A stretch of 64,000 bases of DNA from Saccharopolyspora erythraea (lineage in GTDB: Bacteria > Actinomycetota > Actinomycetes > Mycobacteriales > Pseudonocardiaceae), in assembly GCF_018141105.1 (NCBI RefSeq), contig NZ_CP054839.1, forward strand, positions 1,984,001-2,048,000, read 5' to 3'. Both the position numbers and the translations under genes were made by a program. Under the pieces are notes generated by a model. That model had not been told where the DNA came from. It worked only from the letters and a program-made list of their open reading frames with translations, and made no database searches. This document shows, piece after piece, positions 43,255-53,800 of the stretch (position 1 is its first letter; each line of letters starts with the position of its first letter).

Positions 43255-44814
43255 ATGCACCCCGAATCTGCCTCCCACCGCCTCAACCGCCGCGCGCTGC
43301 TGCGCGGCTCCGCGGCCGGCGCCGGAGCCCTCGCCGCCGGCCTGCTCCTGCCGCGCGCGGCAGGCGCCGCGCCCGCCTTCGCCCGCCCCGACCGGCCGCT
43401 GCTGACCCACGGCGTGCAGCTCGGCGACCCGCGCCCGGACGGCGCCGTGGTCTGGACCCGGGCGGACCGCCCGTCGCGGATGTTCGTCGAGATCAGCCAG
43501 GACCCCGGGTTCGCCGACGCCCGGCGCGTCCCGGGCCCGCTGCTCACACCGGAGACCGACGGCACCGGCGAGGTCCTGCTGCGGGGCCTCCCGCCCGGCC
43601 GGCAGTTCCACTACCGCGTCGTCGCCGAGGACCTCGACGGGCGTGTGGGCAGCGAGCCGCTGGCGGGCAGCTTCCGCACCGTGCCCCGGCAGCCGCGCGA
43701 CGTGCGGTTCCTGTGGTCCGGTGACGTGGTCGGCCAGGGCTGGGGCATCAACCCCGACATCGGCGGCATGACGATCTACTCCGCGATGGCCGCGCGCAAC
43801 CCGGACTTCTTCCTGCACAGCGGCGACACCGTCTACGCCGATGGGCCGCTGAAGGAGTCGGTGACGTTGCCTGACGGACGGGTGTGGCGCAACGTCGTCA
43901 CCCCGGAAAAGTCGAAGGTCGCCGAGACGCTGGCCGAATACCGCGGCCAGTTCGCCTACAACCTGCTGGACGAGAACGTGCGGCGCTTCGCCGCCCACGT
44001 CCCGCAACTGGTGCAGTGGGACGACCACGAGGTCACCAACAACTGGTACCCCGGCGAGATCCTCGACAAGCCCGAGTACACCGAGAAGCGGGTCGACGTG
44101 CTCGCCCAGCGCGCGTTCCAGGCCTTCCACGAGTGGCAGCCGGTGCGGCGGCAGGACGCCGTGGACGGCCGGGTCTACCGCAAGGTCGGGCACGGCCCGC
44201 TGCTCGACGTCTTCGTGCTCGACATGCGCAGCTACCGCGACCCGAACTCGGAGGGCACGCGGGCGGAGCGCATCCTCGGCGAGCGGCAGGCGCGGTGGCT
44301 GGTCGACGAGCTGTCCCGGTCCCGCGCGACCTGGAAGGTCATCGCCTCGGACATGCCGATCGGCATCATCGTGCCCGACGGCGACAAGATCGAGGCCGTC
44401 GCCAACGGCCTGCCCGGCGCGCCCAACGGCCGGGAGGCTGAGCTGGCCTGGGTGCTCGCCGAGACCGCCCGCCGCCAGGTCCGCAACGTCGTCTGGCTGA
44501 CCGCCGACGTGCACTACTCGGCGGCCATCCGCTACTCGCCGGAGCGCGCGGCCTTCGACGGCTTCGACCCGTTCTGGGAGTTCGTCTCCGGACCGCTGCA
44601 CGCCGGTGCCTTCGGCCCGAGCGAGCTGGACCCGACCTTCGGCCCCGAGCAGGTCTTCGTCAGCGCGCCGACCCGCCAGGGAGCGTCGCCGCTGGAGGGC
44701 TTCCAGCACTTCGGCGAGGTCAACATCGACTCCCGGTCCCGGAGGCTGACCGTGGACCTGCGCGACGCCGCGGGCAAGTCCCTGTGGTCGACCACGCTCG
44801 ACCCGCGGCGCTGA
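43255..44814 (+). CDS. phoD: PhoD-type alkaline phosphatase, Tat-exported
   Basis: 519 residues. A Tat signal ([19 protein letters not shown]) is followed by an N-terminal beta domain and the PhoD metallophosphatase core: [38 protein letters not shown] and TADVHYSAA supply the Fe/Ca ligands. It releases phosphate from mono- and diesters outside the cell. A TAGAAC hexamer ends 6 nt before the ATG and no ribosome binding site exists, so a leaderless mRNA is likely. No PHO box was recognised by eye. Confidence 0.93.
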   Translation: MHPESASHRLNRRALLRGSAAGAGALAAGLLLPRAAGAAPAFARPDRPLLTHGVQLGDPRPDGAVVWTRADRPSRMFVEISQDPGFADARRVPGPLLTPETDGTGEVLLRGLPPGRQFHYRVVAEDLDGRVGSEPLAGSFRTVPRQPRDVRFLWSGDVVGQGWGINPDIGGMTIYSAMAARNPDFFLHSGDTVYADGPLKESVTLPDGRVWRNVVTPEKSKVAETLAEYRGQFAYNLLDENVRRFAAHVPQLVQWDDHEVTNNWYPGEILDKPEYTEKRVDVLAQRAFQAFHEWQPVRRQDAVDGRVYRKVGHGPLLDVFVLDMRSYRDPNSEGTRAERILGERQARWLVDELSRSRATWKVIASDMPIGIIVPDGDKIEAVANGLPGAPNGREAELAWVLAETARRQVRNVVWLTADVHYSAAIRYSPERAAFDGFDPFWEFVSGPLHAGAFGPSELDPTFGPEQVFVSAPTRQGASPLEGFQHFGEVNIDSRSRRLTVDLRDAAGKSLWSTTLDPRR

Positions 44815-44841
44815 CCGCAGGCGCGAGCGCCCGGAGAGACG

Positions 44842-44877
44842 GCTCGCTGCCCGGCACCGGCCGGCCGGGCGGCGAGC
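44842..44877 (+). terminator. terminator after phoD
   Basis: GCTCGCTGCCCGG (44842-44854) pairs with CCGGGCGGCGAGC (44865-44877) with one T-G pair, 10-nt loop. Confidence 0.75.
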
Positions 44878-45041
44878 GGGCGCCGGGCGTCACCCCTGAC
44901 CTCGCACGCACCAGTGGCTCATCGCGGCCACCCGGGTCTCCCCGGGCACGGCCGGGACCACCGGAATCGATACCCTGGCGGCAAATCGGGCGTAGGTGGC
45001 CGGACGCACACCGCCGCCCCGGCACAGAAGGAGAAACACTC

Positions 45042-45452
45042 GTGAGCGAGCGCACCCTGGTCCTGGTGAAGCCCGACGGGGTCGAGCGGGGACTGGTCGG
45101 CGAGGTCATCGGCCGCATCGAGCGCAAGGGCCTGAAGCTGGTCGCCCTGGAGCTGCGCCAGGTCGAGCAGCAGCTCGCCGAGCAGCACTACGCCGAGCAC
45201 GACGGCAAGCCGTTCTTCGGCAGCCTGCTCGAGTTCATCACCTCCGGCCCGGTCGTGGCCGCCGTCGTGGAGGGCCCGCGGGCGATCTCGGCGTTCCGCC
45301 AGCTCGCCGGCGGCACCGACCCGGTGGACAAGGCCGCCCCGGGCAGCATCCGCGGCGACTACGGCCTGGAGGTCCAGTACAACCTGGTGCACGGCTCGGA
45401 CTCCGTGGAGTCCGCCGAGCGCGAGATCAAGCTCTGGTTCCCGGAGCTCTGA
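45042..45452 (+). CDS. ndk: nucleoside diphosphate kinase
   Basis: 136-residue Ndk, transferring gamma-phosphate between NTPs and NDPs. Starts [20 protein letters not shown]; the phospho-histidine is His117 in [12 protein letters not shown] 45042 has AGAAGGAG 9 nt upstream. A GNAT gene begins 5 nt after the stop and is likely co-transcribed. Confidence 0.98.
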   Translation: MSERTLVLVKPDGVERGLVGEVIGRIERKGLKLVALELRQVEQQLAEQHYAEHDGKPFFGSLLEFITSGPVVAAVVEGPRAISAFRQLAGGTDPVDKAAPGSIRGDYGLEVQYNLVHGSDSVESAEREIKLWFPEL

Positions 45453-45457
45453 GCCGC

Positions 45458-45988
45458 GTGGGCGAGGACGTGTTCATCACCGGTCCGCACCGGGTGGACA
45501 CGCCGCACCCCGGCCTCGTCGACGGCCTGGCCGACCTCTGGGGCCGGGTCACGGTGGCGGGCGGCGGCGTCGGCTTCACCCCCGCCGACCCGGTGGAGGA
45601 GGTGCGCGAGGCGGCCCAGTCGGTCGTCGACGACGTCGCGGGCAAGCGCGCGCACCTGCTGACCATCGGACGTGAGCACGTGCTCGTCGGCGTCGCGGTG
45701 CTGGTGCCGGGTAGCTACCCGGTGCGGCGGCACACCGGTGAGCTGCTGCTGCTCATGGTCGACCCCGACCTGCAGGGGCAGGGCTGGGGCCGCAAGCTGC
45801 ACGACGCCGCCGTGGCGCACGCCCAGGCGCTGGGGCTGGAGAAGCTCGAGCTCGTGGCCCGCGGCGGACACGACCTGGAGCGCTTCTACACCGGCCTGGG
45901 CTGGACGGTGTCGGGCCGCTGGGAGCGGTCGGTCCGCGTCGCCGACGGCGACGACCGCGACCGGATCTGGTTCACCCGGGACGTCTGA
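45458..45988 (+). CDS. GNAT-family N-acetyltransferase
   Basis: 176 residues from GTG 45458, 5 nt after ndk. GNAT elements: strand 4 ELLLLMVDPDLQGQGWGRKL with acetyl-CoA pyrophosphate loop QGQGWG (~residues 107-112), and the C-terminal FYTGLGW. Substrate unknown. The first ~50 residues are outside the core fold. Translational coupling to ndk is likely, as no separate ribosome binding site stands out. Confidence 0.85.
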   Translation: MGEDVFITGPHRVDTPHPGLVDGLADLWGRVTVAGGGVGFTPADPVEEVREAAQSVVDDVAGKRAHLLTIGREHVLVGVAVLVPGSYPVRRHTGELLLLMVDPDLQGQGWGRKLHDAAVAHAQALGLEKLELVARGGHDLERFYTGLGWTVSGRWERSVRVADGDDRDRIWFTRDV

Positions 45989-46139
45989 CCAGCGCGTCCG
46001 GTGCGCGCCGCGGCCTCGCCGCCCGGCTCGGCCGCCCGCCGGGGCGCCGGGTGCTCGCGGGGTTCGGTGCGGGCTCCGGCACCGCACTGAACCCGTACGC
46101 CTTCGTCGGGCGCGAGAGCGCGGCACGTACGCTGAACCG

Positions 46140-48104
46140 GTGAGCGTGGAGTCCGTTTTCGACCGCTTGGAGCCGCTGCTGCCGCGCGTCTCCAAGCCCG
46201 TGCAGTACGTGGGCGGCGAGCTGAACTCGACCGCCAAGGACTGGGACGACACCTCCGTGCGGTGGTGTCTGATGTACCCGGACGCCTACGAGGTCGGGCT
46301 GCCCAACCAGGGCGTCATGATCCTCTACGAGATCCTCAACGAGCAGCCCGACGTGCTCGCCGAGCGCACCTACTCGGTGTGGCCGGACCTCGAGGCCCTC
46401 ATGCGCGAGCACGGCATCCCGCAGTTCACCGTCGACAACCACCGGCCCGTCGGCGCCTTCGACGTGCTCGGCGTCAGCTTCGCCACCGAGCTCGGCTACA
46501 CCAACCTGCTCAGCGCGCTCGACCTGGCGGGCATCCCGCTGCACGCGGCCGACCGCACCGGCGAGCACCCGATCGTCCTGGCCGGCGGCCACGCGGCGTT
46601 CAACCCCGAGCCGATCGCGGACTTCCTGGACGCCGCCGTGCTCGGCGACGGCGAGGAGGCGGTCCTCGAGGTCACCGAGGCCATCCGGAAGTGGAAGGCC
46701 GAGGGCGAGCCGGGCGGCCGGGACGAGCTGCTGCTTCGGCTGGCCGAGAGCGGCGGCGTGTACGTGCCGAAGTTCTACGACGTCTCCTACGGCGCCGACG
46801 GCGTCATCGAGTCGGTCGTGCCGAACGAGGAGCGCGTGCCCTACCGGGTGTTCAAGCGCACCACGAGGGAGCTCGACGACTGGCCCTACCCGAAGAAGCC
46901 GCTGGTGCCGCTGGCCGAGAGCGTGCACGAGCGGATGAGCGTGGAGATCTTCCGCGGCTGCACCCGCGGCTGCCGCTTCTGCCAGGCGGGCATGATCACC
47001 CGGCCGGTCCGCGAGCGCTCCATCGAGGGCATCGGCGAGATGGTCCAGCGCGGCTTGGAAGCGACCGGCTTCGAGGAGGTCGGGCTGCTGTCGCTCAGCT
47101 CCGCCGACCACTCCGAGATCGCCGACATCACCAAGGGCCTGGCCGACCGCTACGAGGGCACCGGCACCGGTCTCTCGCTGCCGTCGACGCGGGTGGACGC
47201 CTTCAACATCGACCTAGCCAACGAGCTGTCCCGCAACGGCCGCCGCTCCGGGCTGACCTTCGCCCCCGAGGGCGGCAGCGAGCGGATCCGGCGCGTGATC
47301 AACAAGATGGTCTCCGAGGAGGACCTGATCCGCACCGTGTCGGCGGCCTTCGCCAACGGCTGGCGGCAGGTCAAGCTGTACTTCATGTGCGGCCTGCCGA
47401 CCGAGACCGACGAGGACGTGCTGCAGATCGCCGAGATGGCCAAGGAGGTCATCCGCGCCGGGCGCGCGGTGTCCGGGCGCAAGGACATCCGCTGCACGAT
47501 CTCCATCGGCGGGTTCGTGCCCAAGCCGCACACCCCGTTCCAGTGGGCGTCCCAGTGCGACCCGGACACCGTCGACGAGCGGCTGCGCAAGCTTCGCCAG
47601 GCGGTCAACTCCGACCGCAGCCTGGGCCGCAACATCGGCATGCGCTACCACGACGGCAAGCCGTCGCTGGTGGAGGGCCTGCTCTCGCGCGGCGACCGAA
47701 GGCTCGGCCGCGTGATCGAGCGGGTGTGGCGCGAGGGCGGCCGGTTCGACGGCTGGAACGAGCACTTCTCCTACCAGCGCTGGGTCGACTGCGCGCAGGC
47801 CGAGCTGAAGCCGCTGGGCGTGGACCTGGACTGGTTCACCACCCGCGAGCGCCACGAGGGCGAGGTGCTGCCGTGGGACCACCTCGACTCCGGTCTGGAC
47901 AAGGAGTGGCTGTGGGCCGACTGGCAGGACGCGCTCGAGGCCCGCGAGCAGGACGACTGCCGCTGGACGCCGTGCTTCGACTGCGGCGTGTGCCCGACGA
48001 TGGGCACCGACATCGAGGTCGGTCCCACCGGCCGCAAGCTGCTGCCGATCTCGCCGGTCGGTCAGGGCTCGCCGGTGACCAACGAGGCCTTCTCGCAGGG
48101 CTGA
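46140..48104 (+). CDS. TIGR03960-type B12-binding radical SAM protein
   Basis: 654 residues. An N-terminal cobalamin-binding-like region (VGLPNQGVMILYEILN, VLAGGHAAFNPEP) is followed by a radical SAM domain with the 4Fe-4S motif CTRGCRFC (Cys274, 278, 281), then STRVDAFNIDLANEL and FAPEGGSERIR. A C-terminal CFDCGVC adds a possible second cluster. Its usual partner, a DUF2344 protein, is at 49812-50645; together they are implicated in a conserved, still unassigned RNA-related modification. GTG 46140 has a TACGCT -10 ending 6 nt before it, so the mRNA is probably leaderless. Confidence 0.93.
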   Translation: MSVESVFDRLEPLLPRVSKPVQYVGGELNSTAKDWDDTSVRWCLMYPDAYEVGLPNQGVMILYEILNEQPDVLAERTYSVWPDLEALMREHGIPQFTVDNHRPVGAFDVLGVSFATELGYTNLLSALDLAGIPLHAADRTGEHPIVLAGGHAAFNPEPIADFLDAAVLGDGEEAVLEVTEAIRKWKAEGEPGGRDELLLRLAESGGVYVPKFYDVSYGADGVIESVVPNEERVPYRVFKRTTRELDDWPYPKKPLVPLAESVHERMSVEIFRGCTRGCRFCQAGMITRPVRERSIEGIGEMVQRGLEATGFEEVGLLSLSSADHSEIADITKGLADRYEGTGTGLSLPSTRVDAFNIDLANELSRNGRRSGLTFAPEGGSERIRRVINKMVSEEDLIRTVSAAFANGWRQVKLYFMCGLPTETDEDVLQIAEMAKEVIRAGRAVSGRKDIRCTISIGGFVPKPHTPFQWASQCDPDTVDERLRKLRQAVNSDRSLGRNIGMRYHDGKPSLVEGLLSRGDRRLGRVIERVWREGGRFDGWNEHFSYQRWVDCAQAELKPLGVDLDWFTTRERHEGEVLPWDHLDSGLDKEWLWADWQDALEAREQDDCRWTPCFDCGVCPTMGTDIEVGPTGRKLLPISPVGQGSPVTNEAFSQG

Positions 48105-48110
48105 GCGCGC

Positions 48111-49604
48111 TCAGCCGGTGACGGCCCGGCGAGCGTCGACCATGCCGTGGCCGTAGAAGCCGTTGTAGGCGGCGTAACCGCGGCACAGCGCGTCCTGGGC
48201 GCTGTCGGAGTTGAGGTCGTAGTCGCTCGGGCACCCCATCGGAGTCGTGCTCGCGAGCAGCATCCGGGTGAGCTCGCGCGGCCCGGCGTCCGGGTGCCGC
48301 GACGCCAGCAGGGCGGCCACGCCCGAGACGTGCGGCGCGGCCATCGACGTGCCGCAGGCCCGGTCGTAGCCGGCGCCGGGCACGGTCGACAGCACGCAGC
48401 CCGCGCGGCCCGGGACGCGGCTCTCGCCACCGGGCGCTGTGATGTCGACCTCGCCCAGGCCGTAGGAGCTGTATCCGGCCTTGACCCCGTCGTGTCCCAC
48501 GGCGGAGACCGCGACGACGTCGTCCAGGCCGACCGGCACCGCGTCGCAGTCGGGGCGCCGGGCGGCGGAGAGGTCGAGGCGCTCGTTGCCCACTGCGGCG
48601 ACGGTCAGCACACCGCGCGAGGTGGCGTGCTCGACGGCGCGGCGCACTGCCTCGCGGGGGACGGCGGAGCCCTCGCCGGTGCAACCCTGCGCCGCGGAGC
48701 CGACGAGGAAGCTGCTGTTGACGACGCGGATGCCGTGCTCGGCAGCCCACATGAATCCGCAAACCGCGTACTCGGGGTTGACGTAGCCGGCCTCGTCCAC
48801 GACCCGCACCGACGCGACCCGCACACCCGGGGCGACCCCGGTGGTGCCCGCCCCGTCGTCGGCCGCCGCGACGATGCCCGCGACGTGGGTGCCGTGCGGT
48901 GAGCTCCTGGCGCCGGGGGAGCGGTCGGGTCGGGCGGGGGAGAGGCAGTCGGCGGAGCGGGACGGGTCGAAGGCCGCGGCGAGCTCGGGGTGCGTGCCGT
49001 CCACGCCCGTGTCGAGCACCCCGACGACGATGTCGGCGCCGACCGTGGTGATCGCATGCGCCTCGGGGGCTCGCACCGCCGCCGTGTTCCAGCCGCCGGC
49101 GGGAGCGGGGGCCGGTCCCGTGGTGCCTGGTGCCGGGGTGACCGGTGTTGCGGCGCTTGGTGCTGCGGCGGCCGATCCTGCGGTGCCCGCCATCGCGGTG
49201 ACCAGCGGTGCGCTCAGGCTTTGCCAGGTCTGGGCGTTCGCCGGGCCGGGGAGCGGGGCCGTGCTCTGCCCGTCGGCGGCCGCGCGCTCGCGCTGCTCGC
49301 CCTCCGCGCTGTAGGCGCGGTCGGTGCCGACGAGCTGCTCGAAGCGGGGGTCGGCGGAGTCGACGACGCCCACGCCGATGGCCGGGTAGTAGGCCGCCAG
49401 CGTCCCGCAGCGATCGCTCATATCCCGCCCGGCGGTGCCGACAGCGGTCCCGGGCTCGAACAGCACCACGTAGCGCAACGCGGGGCCCTGCTCCGCGCAG
49501 TCAGGCGCGGCTGCCGCGGGCGGCGCGCACAGCACGGCCAGCATCGCGGCGACGAGGAGCCGGCACGCGCCCCGCAGCGCCCGCCCAGCCCTGCTGACCC
49601 CCAT
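48111..49604 (-). CDS. secreted subtilase (mycosin-like S8 peptidase)
   Basis: 497 residues from ATG 49604 with GGGGAG 7 nt upstream. A Sec signal (LLVAAMLAVLCAPPAAAA) precedes an Ala/Pro/Thr-rich propeptide-like region and the S8 domain: Asp in VVGVLDTGVDGTHPEL, His in SPHGTHVAGIVAA, Ser in CGTSMAAPHVSG. There is no C-terminal membrane anchor, unlike true mycosins of type VII secretion, so it may be released. Cysteines are numerous, suggesting disulfides. It is inserted on the opposite strand between the radical SAM gene and its DUF2344 partner. Confidence 0.9.
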   Translation of the reverse strand: MGVSRAGRALRGACRLLVAAMLAVLCAPPAAAAPDCAEQGPALRYVVLFEPGTAVGTAGRDMSDRCGTLAAYYPAIGVGVVDSADPRFEQLVGTDRAYSAEGEQRERAAADGQSTAPLPGPANAQTWQSLSAPLVTAMAGTAGSAAAAPSAATPVTPAPGTTGPAPAPAGGWNTAAVRAPEAHAITTVGADIVVGVLDTGVDGTHPELAAAFDPSRSADCLSPARPDRSPGARSSPHGTHVAGIVAAADDGAGTTGVAPGVRVASVRVVDEAGYVNPEYAVCGFMWAAEHGIRVVNSSFLVGSAAQGCTGEGSAVPREAVRRAVEHATSRGVLTVAAVGNERLDLSAARRPDCDAVPVGLDDVVAVSAVGHDGVKAGYSSYGLGEVDITAPGGESRVPGRAGCVLSTVPGAGYDRACGTSMAAPHVSGVAALLASRHPDAGPRELTRMLLASTTPMGCPSDYDLNSDSAQDALCRGYAAYNGFYGHGMVDARRAVTG

Positions 49605-49811
49605 CGGTGCTCCCCGGTCGTGGTCACCCGCACTCCGACCCGGGCGGGACGCTAGCCAGCCCGGGCTCGACCCACAAGCCAACCCGGCCCGACCTGGGCA
49701 CCCGCCACCTTGCTGGCCCGAGGCAGGGGCGGCTTGTCACACTTGCGGTTGTCAAGGCAACCACCGACCACGACCAACCAGGGCCGTAGGCGACACGCGC
49801 GGGAGGGCATT

Positions 49812-50645
49812 CTGAGTCGACGAGATCATCCCAACCCCTCTGCGCCGCCGGTGCAGAAGCTGCGGCTGCGCTACGCCAAGCGCGGCAGGCTGCGCTTCAC
49901 CTCGCACCGCGACCTGGCCAGGGCCTTCGAGCGCGCGCTGCGGCGCGCGGGCGTGCCGATGGCCTACTCCCAGGGCTTCAGCCCGCACCCCAAGGTGTCG
50001 TGGGCCGGCGCGGTGCCCACCGGCGTGTCGAGCGAGGCCGAGTACGTCGAGCTCCAGCTCGTCCGCCAGGTCGACCCCGAGCTGCTGCGTCGCGAGCTGG
50101 ACGCGGCGCTGCCCGACGGCGTCGACCTGCTGGAGGCGGTCGAGGCGGCGCCCGGTCCGCTCGCGGAGCGGCTGGAGGTCAGCCGCTGGCTGATCGAGGT
50201 ACCCGGGGTTGGCGATGACGAGCTGCGGGAGGCGGCGGCGAAGCTGCTCGCGGCCGACAGCGTCGAGGTGGAGCGGATGACCAAGGACGGCCGCCGCAGC
50301 ATCGACGCACGGGCCGCGCTGATCGACGCCGCGGTGCTGGACCGTTCCGATCCGACTGCGCTGAGTGACCGGATTCGTTCCGTCACCGCCCAGGTGGACG
50401 ATTGGCCGAGCGCGCCCGGACCGTATGGGATACTTGTAACGGTCGTGCGGCAGACAACACCGGTCGTACGACCCGACGACGTACTGAGCGCCCTTCAGGT
50501 CGTCGCCGGTCTGACGCCGTCGGCCGCCGCGAGAGCGACCCGGCTGGCGCAAGGCAGGCTCGACGACTCCGGAGGGCTTGCCGACCCGTTGGCCAAGGAC
50601 TCAGGCGGCGACCGGAGTCCAGCGGGGGAGCCCGCGGCGGGGTGA
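49812..50645 (+). CDS. TIGR03936 / DUF2344 radical SAM-linked protein
   Basis: 277 residues if it starts at a CTG at 49812 (LSRRDHPNPSAPPVQ..). GGGAGGG ends 4 nt upstream and homologues, as I recall them, begin MSRR, which supports this non-standard start; GTG 49851 is the canonical fallback. The family signature is KLRLRYAKRGRLRFTSHRDL and AYSQGFSPHPKVSWAG, related to fused domains in other bacteria. Always linked to TIGR03960 radical SAM proteins and upstream of rne. Role probably in RNA modification; not proven. Confidence 0.86.
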   Translation: MSRRDHPNPSAPPVQKLRLRYAKRGRLRFTSHRDLARAFERALRRAGVPMAYSQGFSPHPKVSWAGAVPTGVSSEAEYVELQLVRQVDPELLRRELDAALPDGVDLLEAVEAAPGPLAERLEVSRWLIEVPGVGDDELREAAAKLLAADSVEVERMTKDGRRSIDARAALIDAAVLDRSDPTALSDRIRSVTAQVDDWPSAPGPYGILVTVVRQTTPVVRPDDVLSALQVVAGLTPSAAARATRLAQGRLDDSGGLADPLAKDSGGDRSPAGEPAAG

Positions 50646-50813
50646 CGGACGGCGCGGACGTCGTCGGACCCGCCGTGTGACTTCCCGGCTCACCGAGATC
50701 CGGGGCGGGGGGACCAACAGAATTGCCGTCGCCCGAGGGCGGCGGAAACGAAAAGATCGCACATGCCTCTGTGCGGCCGCGTCGCGGGACGCGCCCGGGG
50801 GCGGAGGAGCTGG

Positions 50814-53800
50814 ATGTTGAACATGGATACGCCCGCTGGAAGCGCCAGCGGGCCATCGCCCACACCTACCCAGGAAGATCAGGGGACCTTCGAACTGCCC
50901 GCGAAGCTGCGGGTGCACGCGCTGGCCAAGCTGCTCGGAGCGAGCAGCCGCGAGATCATCACGACGCTGGAGTCGCTCGGCGAGTCGGTGCGAAGCGCGC
51001 AGTCGAACATCACCCGCGAGGTCGCGATGCAGGTCGTCCGGACCCTGCATCCCGAACAGATCGCCGAGCCGGAGCAGGACGCCGGGGGTGCCGCGGAGGA
51101 GTCCGAGGAGACTCCCCGGCAGAAGGCCACCGGCAAGCCGGAGGAGCCCGCCCAGGCTGCCGCCGGGCAGCAGGCGCAGGCGGGAGCCGAGTCCGAGAAG
51201 CAGCAGGCCCAGCCCGCGCGCCAGGAGGAGTCCGGCGAAGGCAAGGCCGCGGGAACTGCCGCCGAGAGCAAGTCCGCTGAGACCAAGTCCGCCGGGGACG
51301 AGTCGGCCGGGGCCGCGCCGGTCAAGGCGCCTGCCCCGGGCTTCCTCGCCGCCCAGGACCCCGAGCCCACCCGCAGCGGCGCACCCGGCCTGACCCCGGT
51401 GTTCGCCGCGCCGCAGGCGATGTTCCTGGCCCCGGATCCGCAGACCGCGCCCGCCAAGCCCGAGCCGGAGCAGAAGCAGGCCCAGCCTGAGCAGAAGCAG
51501 ACCCAGCCTGAGCAGAAGCAGGCCCAGGCCGAGGAGCAGCAGGAGACCGAGACCGAGGCGCCCCAGCAGTCCGAGTCCGCCGACACCGGCGAGGACGACG
51601 GCGACCAGGGTGGCCGCCGCCGTCGCCGCCGCGGCCGCCGCGGCCGGGGCCGTGGCCGCGGGGCCGAGGGCGAGCAGGGCGACGCGTCCGAGTCCGACAC
51701 CACCGACCAGGACGGCAAGGCCGAGCAGACCGAGCCGGCGACCGAGCAGCAGGCCGACGAAGCCGCCGAGGACGCCGATACCGAGGGTGACTCCGCGGAG
51801 GGCAACCGCCGCCGTCGCCGTCGCCGCCGCCGCAAGGGCTCCGGGGACGACGAGAGCGGTGCCCGCGACGACGACCCGCCGAACACCGTCGTGCACGTCC
51901 GCGAGTCCGCGCCCGAGGGCCGCCAGGACAGCAGCGACGACGAGGTGCGCGCGGTCAAGGGGTCGACGCGGCTGGAGGCCAAGCGCCAGCGCCGCCGGGA
52001 CGGCCGGGAGGCCGGCCGCAGGCGCGCCCCGGTGCTGTCGGAGTCGGAGTTCCTGGCCCGCCGTGAGTCGGTGGACCGCAGGATGGTCGTCCGCGAGAAC
52101 GGCGACCAGACCCAGATCGCGGTGCTGGAGGACAACGTCCTCGTCGAGAACTTCGTGACCTCCTCGGGCAGCGGCTCCCTGGTCGGCAACGTCTACCTGG
52201 GCCGCGTGCAGAACGTGCTGCCCAGCATGGAGGCGGCCTTCGTCGACATCGGCCGCGGCCGCAACGCCGTGCTCTACGCCGGTGAGGTCGACTGGGACGC
52301 GGCCGGCCTGGCGGGCAAGGCGCGCCGCATCGAGCAGGCGCTGTCCACCGGTGACAGCGTGCTGGTGCAGGTCACCAAGGACCCGGTCGGCCACAAGGGC
52401 GCGCGGCTGACCACGCAGATCAGCCTGCCCGGGCGCTTCCTGGTCTACGTGCCGGGCGGCGGCGCCACCGGCATCAGCCGCAAGCTGCCCGACAACGAGC
52501 GCAAGCGCCTCAAGGAGATCCTCAAGCGGATCGTGCCGGAGAACGCAGGCGTGATCATCCGGACCGCCTCCGAGGGCACCAGCGAGGAGGCGCTGGACCG
52601 CGACGTCCGCCGCCTGCAGGCCCAGTGGGAGGTCATCAAGGAGAAGGCCGACTCGCCGAAGGCGCAGGCCCCGCAGCTGCTCTACGAGGAGCCCGACCTG
52701 CTGATCAAGGTCGTCCGCGACCTGTTCACCGAGGACTTCTCGGCCATGACGGTGCAGGGCAACGAGGCATGGGAAACCATCGAGGCCTACGTCAAGCACG
52801 TCGCGCCCGACCTGGCCGGACGGCTCAGCAAGCACGTCGCCAAGAACGACGTGTTCACCGAGCAGCGGATCAACGAGCAGATCGCCAAGGCGCTGGACCG
52901 CAAGGTCTGGCTGCCCTCCGGCGGCTACCTGGTCATCGACCGCACCGAGGCGATGACGGTGATCGACGTCAACACCGGCAAGTTCACCGGTTCCGGGGGC
53001 AACCTGGAGGAGACGGTCACCCGCAACAACCTGGAGGCGGCCGAGGAGATCGTGCGCCAGCTCCGGTTGCGCGACATCGGCGGCATCATCGTCATCGACT
53101 TCATCGACATGGTGCTGGAGTCCAACCGCGACCTGGTGCTGCGCAGGCTGACCGAGTGCCTGGGCCGCGACCGCACCCGGCACCAGGTCGCCGAGGTGAC
53201 CTCGCTGGGCCTGGTGCAGATGACCCGCAAGCGGGTCGGCACCGGCCTGCTGGAGGCCTACAGCAGCACCTGCGAGCACTGCCGCGGGCGCGGGCTGCTG
53301 GTGTCGACCGACCCGGTCACCCACGCCCACACCAACGGCAGCGGTGGCGGCGGTGGCGGTGGCGGTGGCCGTCGCAACCGCCACCGGGGCAGGTCGCAGG
53401 AGCCGGAGACGCCGGTCGTGGAGACTGCCCCCGCCGCCGAGCCGGAGGCGAAGGCCGAGCCGGCCGCCGAGGCGCCGAAGCAGGAGAAGCGGGAAAAGCC
53501 GCAGAAGCACGAGAAGCCGGAGCGCGAACCGGCCGCCACGTCGGAGCAGCCGAAGCAGCCGGTTCAGGCTGGCAAGGCCGCCGAACCGGCGAAGGCGGAG
53601 CAGCCCGTCGAGGCCGAGCGGCCTGCGGAGCCTGCTGAGCAGGTGACGGCGGCCGCGCCGAAGGTCGTCGAGCAGCCCGAGGCGGTCGTGCCTGCCGCTG
53701 AGCCGGTCAGCGCTTCGCAGCCCGAGCCGGCCACGCCTGCTGCCGAGTCGGCCCCCGCTTCGGAGCCCGAGCCGGCCGCGGCGGAGCCGTCGGAGCCCGC

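Noticed and set aside
50601-53510. 969-codon minus-strand frame opposite rne
   Set aside because: Leu/Gly/Arg-rich shadow ORF with no motif or start signal; the sense strand is RNase E.
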